DNA of 8,796 bases from Oscillospiraceae bacterium (GTDB lineage: Bacteria; Bacillota; Clostridia; Oscillospirales; Ruminococcaceae): positions 1 through 8,796 of the forward strand of contig SFFD01000044.1 of assembly GCA_004556975.1 (NCBI GenBank). Reading direction: 5' to 3'. Position numbers and translations under genes: made by a program. The notes under the pieces were generated by a model that saw only the letters and a list, made by a program, of their open reading frames with translations, was not told the origin of the DNA and did not search any database. This document shows positions 6,858 through 8,796 of this stretch, in pieces. The number at the start of each line of letters is the position of its first letter. Position 1 is the first letter of the stretch.

Positions 6858-6915
6858 AAGCCCTTCCGCAAGGAAGAAAGGTCTGTGCCTTAAGCTTAAA
6901 CGAAGAAGGGCTTTT
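6858..6915 (+). terminator. lepA terminator with competing internal stem
   Basis: AAGCCCTTC (6858-6866) is complementary to GAAGGGCTT (6905-6913), which runs into further T. The long loop holds a second stem, CTTCC, GCAA tetraloop, GGAAG (6863-6876), that uses part of the same left arm, and a small AAGG/CCTT stem. The two main folds exclude each other, so this may be an ordinary long-loop terminator or a switchable one. It starts 13 bases after the lepA stop. Confidence 0.55.
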
Positions 6916-7277
6916 GCCGTGTCGCTTAAGCGAAGAGTTACGCCGGTGGTGCTGCCGGATATATCCGAAACGCCCGAGGAAAAAAAATATTCTCGGGCGA
7001 ACCGATAGGCGGCGCAGACAGCGAAGCGCCCGCGGCGGCGCTTTCTTTGTTCTGTCGCCGGCAATTTCCGCATTCGCGGCGAAAAGCATACTCACCTATA
7101 ACGGCGGCGGATTTTTTCGGCATACCGCAAATCAGCTTAAGCAGCTTTTCGGCAAACATATCCCGAAGGGCTTGTAAAGATTCTATATCGCTATTTACGC
7201 CGCAGCTTATTATTTTAATTGAATTTGCGGCGCTATCGCCGGAATTTTTCAAAAAAATAAAGGCTTTTTCATTTTTT
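6916..7277. other. Intergenic region between lepA and dgt, no convincing gene
   Basis: Open frames exist on both strands but none has a ribosome binding site or a recognisable family. The best is on the - strand, an ATG at 7291 running to 6938 (about 117 residues, opening MYIRKKNEKAFIFL). Structures present: a 13-base direct repeat with one mismatch (GCTTAA-A/G-CGAAGA at 6894 and 6924); an 8-base inverted repeat CGCCCGAG/CTCGGGCG (6971-6978 and 6992-6999) around an A-rich loop; and a stem AAGCGCC/GGCGCTT (7024-7030 and 7037-7043) followed by TCTTTGTT, which could be a second terminator. The region may be a decayed gene. Confidence 0.6.
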
Positions 7278-7306
7278 TTGCGTATATACATTATGGAAAA
7301 TAAAAT
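7278..7306 (+). promoter_or_regulatory. Possible dgt promoter
   Basis: TTGCGT (7278-7283) and TAAAAT (7301-7306) are 17 bases apart, in an AT-rich stretch. The -35 is a weak match. Transcription would start near 7313, just before the AAGGAGG site (7316-7322) of dgt, giving a very short leader. Confidence 0.4.
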
Positions 7307-7330
7307 ATTTTGACGAAGGAGGACGGAAAA

Positions 7331-8329
7331 ATGAATCTTCGTGAAGAATGCGAACAGCGCGAGCGCGAAACCCTTTCGCCCTATGCGGCGCTTGCGGCGG
7401 AAAGCCGCGGCAGGGAAAAGCCCCTGCCCTCTGACGGAATCCGCACGGATTTTCAGCGCGACCGCGACCGCATAATACACTGCAAGGCCTTCCGCCGCCT
7501 TATGCACAAAACTCAGGTGTTTTTAAGTCCGGAGGGCGACCATTACCGCACCCGCCTTACCCACACGCTTGAGGTGGCGCAGATTGCCCGCACCATGGCC
7601 GTTGCCCTGCGCCTTAATGAAAATCTTACAGAGGCGATTGCCCTTGGCCACGACCTTGGGCACACGCCCTTCGGTCACGCCGGCGAACGCGCCCTTGACA
7701 GCGTGTGCCCCGGCGGCTTTCGTCACTATGAGCAAAGCCTGCGTGTGGTTGACAAGCTTGAGCGCGACGGCGAAGGGCTGAACCTTACCTGGGAAGTGCG
7801 CGACGGAATTCTGCGCCACACAAAAGGTCAGCCCGCCGCCACTTTGGAAGGCCAGCTTGTAAAGCTTGCCGACCACTTTGCCTATGCTCACCACGATTTT
7901 GAGGACGCAGTCCGCGCCGGCGTTCTTTCGGAGGATTCCGTTCCTCCGGAGGTAAAGGCCGTGCTTGGCGAGGGCGCTACCCAGCGCCTTGCCAAAATGG
8001 TAACCTCCGTAATTGAAAACAGCGGCGAAGAAATTGCCATGGACCCGGACGTGGAGGATGCCGCCCGCCTTCTTGAGGACTTTATGTTCGAAGCGGTGTA
8101 CACAAACCCCGTGGCGAAATCTCAAGAGAAAAAGGCGGAAAACCTTGTGGTTTCCCTCTATGAATTTTTCCTTGAAAACCCTGGCGCAATGCCCACGGAA
8201 TATCAGGCCATAGCAATGAAGGACGGTCTTGACCGCGCGGTTTGCGACTATATAAGCGGCATGAGCGACCGCTATGCCATAAAGCTTTATAACGACTTTT
8301 TCGTGCCCAAGGGCTGGAGCAGGGAGTGA
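7331..8329 (+). CDS. dgt: Deoxyguanosinetriphosphate triphosphohydrolase-like protein (HD domain)
   Basis: Enzymes of this HD family split dNTPs into deoxynucleoside and triphosphate, controlling dNTP pools; some also limit phage. The 332 residues fit the short (type 2) class. The metal-binding quartet is present: His78 (RLTHTLEVAQIART), His107-Asp108 (LGHDLGHTPFGHAGE) and Asp181 (LADHFAYAHHDFEDA). The N-terminal block FQRDRDRIIHCKAFRRL and the C-terminal DRYAIKLYNDFF are also family-typical. The ATG at 7331 is chosen because AAGGAGG (7316-7322) lies eight bases upstream; an upstream TTG at 7310 would put that site inside the gene. In many Clostridia dgt precedes dnaG and rpoD, but here 467 bases of non-coding hairpins follow, so that link, if present, lies beyond the window. 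Substrate preference within the family cannot be read from the sequence. Confidence 0.94.
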   Translation: MNLREECEQRERETLSPYAALAAESRGREKPLPSDGIRTDFQRDRDRIIHCKAFRRLMHKTQVFLSPEGDHYRTRLTHTLEVAQIARTMAVALRLNENLTEAIALGHDLGHTPFGHAGERALDSVCPGGFRHYEQSLRVVDKLERDGEGLNLTWEVRDGILRHTKGQPAATLEGQLVKLADHFAYAHHDFEDAVRAGVLSEDSVPPEVKAVLGEGATQRLAKMVTSVIENSGEEIAMDPDVEDAARLLEDFMFEAVYTNPVAKSQEKKAENLVVSLYEFFLENPGAMPTEYQAIAMKDGLDRAVCDYISGMSDRYAIKLYNDFFVPKGWSRE

Positions 8330-8335
8330 TCGTCT

Positions 8336-8444
8336 CTGCGAGCCGCAGTGATATACGGCAGCTTCGCTGCCGTGTGAAATCGCGCCTGCGGCGCGGTGAA
8401 ATACGCGCTCCGCGCGTGTGAAATATTTCGCCCTTTGGCGAAAT
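8336..8444. repeat. Modular hairpin array with conserved GTGAAAT linker
   Basis: Five small stem-loops follow each other from seven bases after the dgt stop. They are CTGCG/CGCAG (8336-8348), ACGGCAGC/GCTGCCGT (8355-8373), CGCGCC/GGCGCG (8381-8395), ACGCGC/GCGCGT (8403-8417) and ATTTCGCC/GGCGAAAT (8425-8444), with loops of 3-4 bases. Between them lies GTGATAT (8348-8354) and then GTGAAAT at 8374, 8396 and 8418, exactly 22 bases apart. The linker is conserved but every stem has a different sequence with intact pairing. It is not a CRISPR array, since the units are far too short and the variable parts are themselves palindromes. Function is unknown to me. Confidence 0.85.
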
Positions 8445-8451
8445 GTTTAGG

Positions 8452-8476
8452 TGTGCCGCGGGTCGCGGCACATTTT
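8452..8476 (+). terminator. Strong hairpin followed by TTTT, possible dgt terminator
   Basis: TGTGCCGCG (8452-8460), loop GGT, CGCGGCACA (8464-8472) form a perfect 9-base stem, the longest of the series, followed by TTTTG. It could end the dgt transcript after the hairpin array. The T run is short, so termination is only likely. Confidence 0.5.
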
Positions 8477-8596
8477 GAAGGGGTAGTGCCACCGCGGCAA
8501 ATTTGTGCACGGCGCGGGAGCGCCCTCACCGAGTAAACCGCGGCTCAGCCGCTTTGCGGAGTATGCGCTTTTTACCGCGGCATTAAAATTAAATAA
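8477..8596. repeat. Second group of short stems and ACCGCGG repeats
   Basis: No gene is visible. Stems include GGCGC, loop GGGA, GCGCC (8511-8524) and CCGC, TTT, GCGG (8549-8559), overlapping CGGC, TCA, GCCG (8541-8551). The heptamer ACCGCGG recurs at 8491, 8537 and 8574. An AT-rich strip (8581-8596) separates this group from the next. Confidence 0.5.
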
Positions 8597-8791
8597 CCTC
8601 GGCTGGCACGAAGTGCCTTTGGCGGTCGAGCATCCGAGGGATACTGAAAATCCGCCCAGGACCCCGTCGGGGAGGCGGCCCCGATTAGGAACTATACAGC
8701 CTCCGGTGGAGCGTTTATTCCCCCCTTCGGGGGGAGTCTCACGCGGGAGCGTGAGGGTAGGGGGCGAAACTTTTCTTTTACCGTCTTACGG
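8597..8791. repeat. Third group of nested and tandem hairpins running to the window edge
   Basis: CCTCGG (8597-8602) pairs with CCGAGG (8634-8639) around an inner GGCAC, GAA, GTGCC stem (8605-8617). CCGCC/GGCGG (8652-8656 and 8674-8678) encloses CCCC, GTC, GGGG (8662-8672). Then follow CTCC/GGAG (8701-8711), TCCCCCC, TTC, GGGGGGA (8719-8735), CTCACGC, GGGA, GCGTGAG (8738-8755) and CCGT, CTT, ACGG (8781-8791) with CTTTT after it. No open frame in the stretch is credible. It may be a structured RNA or more of the same kind of array with other linkers. Confidence 0.6.
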
Positions 8792-8796
8792 CTTTT

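Noticed and set aside
6971..6999. Inverted repeat CGCCCGAG/CTCGGGCG as a terminator
   Set aside because: No T run follows on either strand next to the stem; the A-rich tract is in the loop.
5829..7073. Long - strand open frame of 414 codons over the 3' half of lepA
   Set aside because: It lies opposite complete LepA motifs and reflects codon bias of that gene.
6938..7291. Annotating the - strand 117-residue frame as a gene
   Set aside because: There is no ribosome binding site, no recognised family, and its Pro/Ala-rich end looks like non-coding translation; kept only as a low-interest finding.
7523..8125. 200-codon - strand frame opposite dgt
   Set aside because: It overlaps the catalytic core of dgt in antisense and has no start signals.
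8330..8472. CRISPR array
   Set aside because: The constant part is only seven bases, the spacing is 22 bases, and the variable parts are palindromes rather than foreign-looking spacers; no cas gene is present.

Overview
The window looks like a contig from an uncultured gut-type Clostridia (Bacillota). This rests on the gene families (tgt, lepA, a short dgt), strong AGGAGG-type ribosome binding sites, lipoprotein signal peptides with Ser/Glu/Gly-rich linkers, and a fairly GC-rich coding style with AT-rich gaps. I cannot name the genus.

Left edge (1-1020, + strand): visibly more AT-rich than most of the rest. It holds the 3' end of ecfA1 and the first third of ecfA2, the two ATPases of an ECF vitamin transporter. 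ecfA2 breaks off at about 670, right after its Q-loop, and runs into the C-terminal piece of an M23 metallopeptidase. This is a recombination scar or an assembly chimera.

Centre-left (1021-4390, - strand): three co-directional genes, read as lipoprotein A, then tgt (queuine tRNA-ribosyltransferase), then lipoprotein B, with gaps of 49 and 66 bases. They may form one operon. The two lipoproteins share an architecture but I recognise neither family.

Divergent gap (4391-5039): carries a run of directly repeated TGTTGAAAA/TGTGGAAAA boxes that resemble DnaA boxes, a 10-unit hexanucleotide microsatellite, a hairpin, and a good lepA promoter.

Right (5040-8329, + strand): lepA (EF4, back-translocating ribosomal GTPase), a terminator-like region with competing stems, a 485-base gap without a convincing gene, and dgt (HD-family dNTP triphosphohydrolase).

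Right edge (8330-8796): no gene. It is packed with about a dozen small hairpins of different sequence. The most regular part is an array in which a conserved GTGAAAT linker alternates with unrelated short stem-loops, with the linker recurring exactly every 22 bases three times. This array is the most unusual element in the window.
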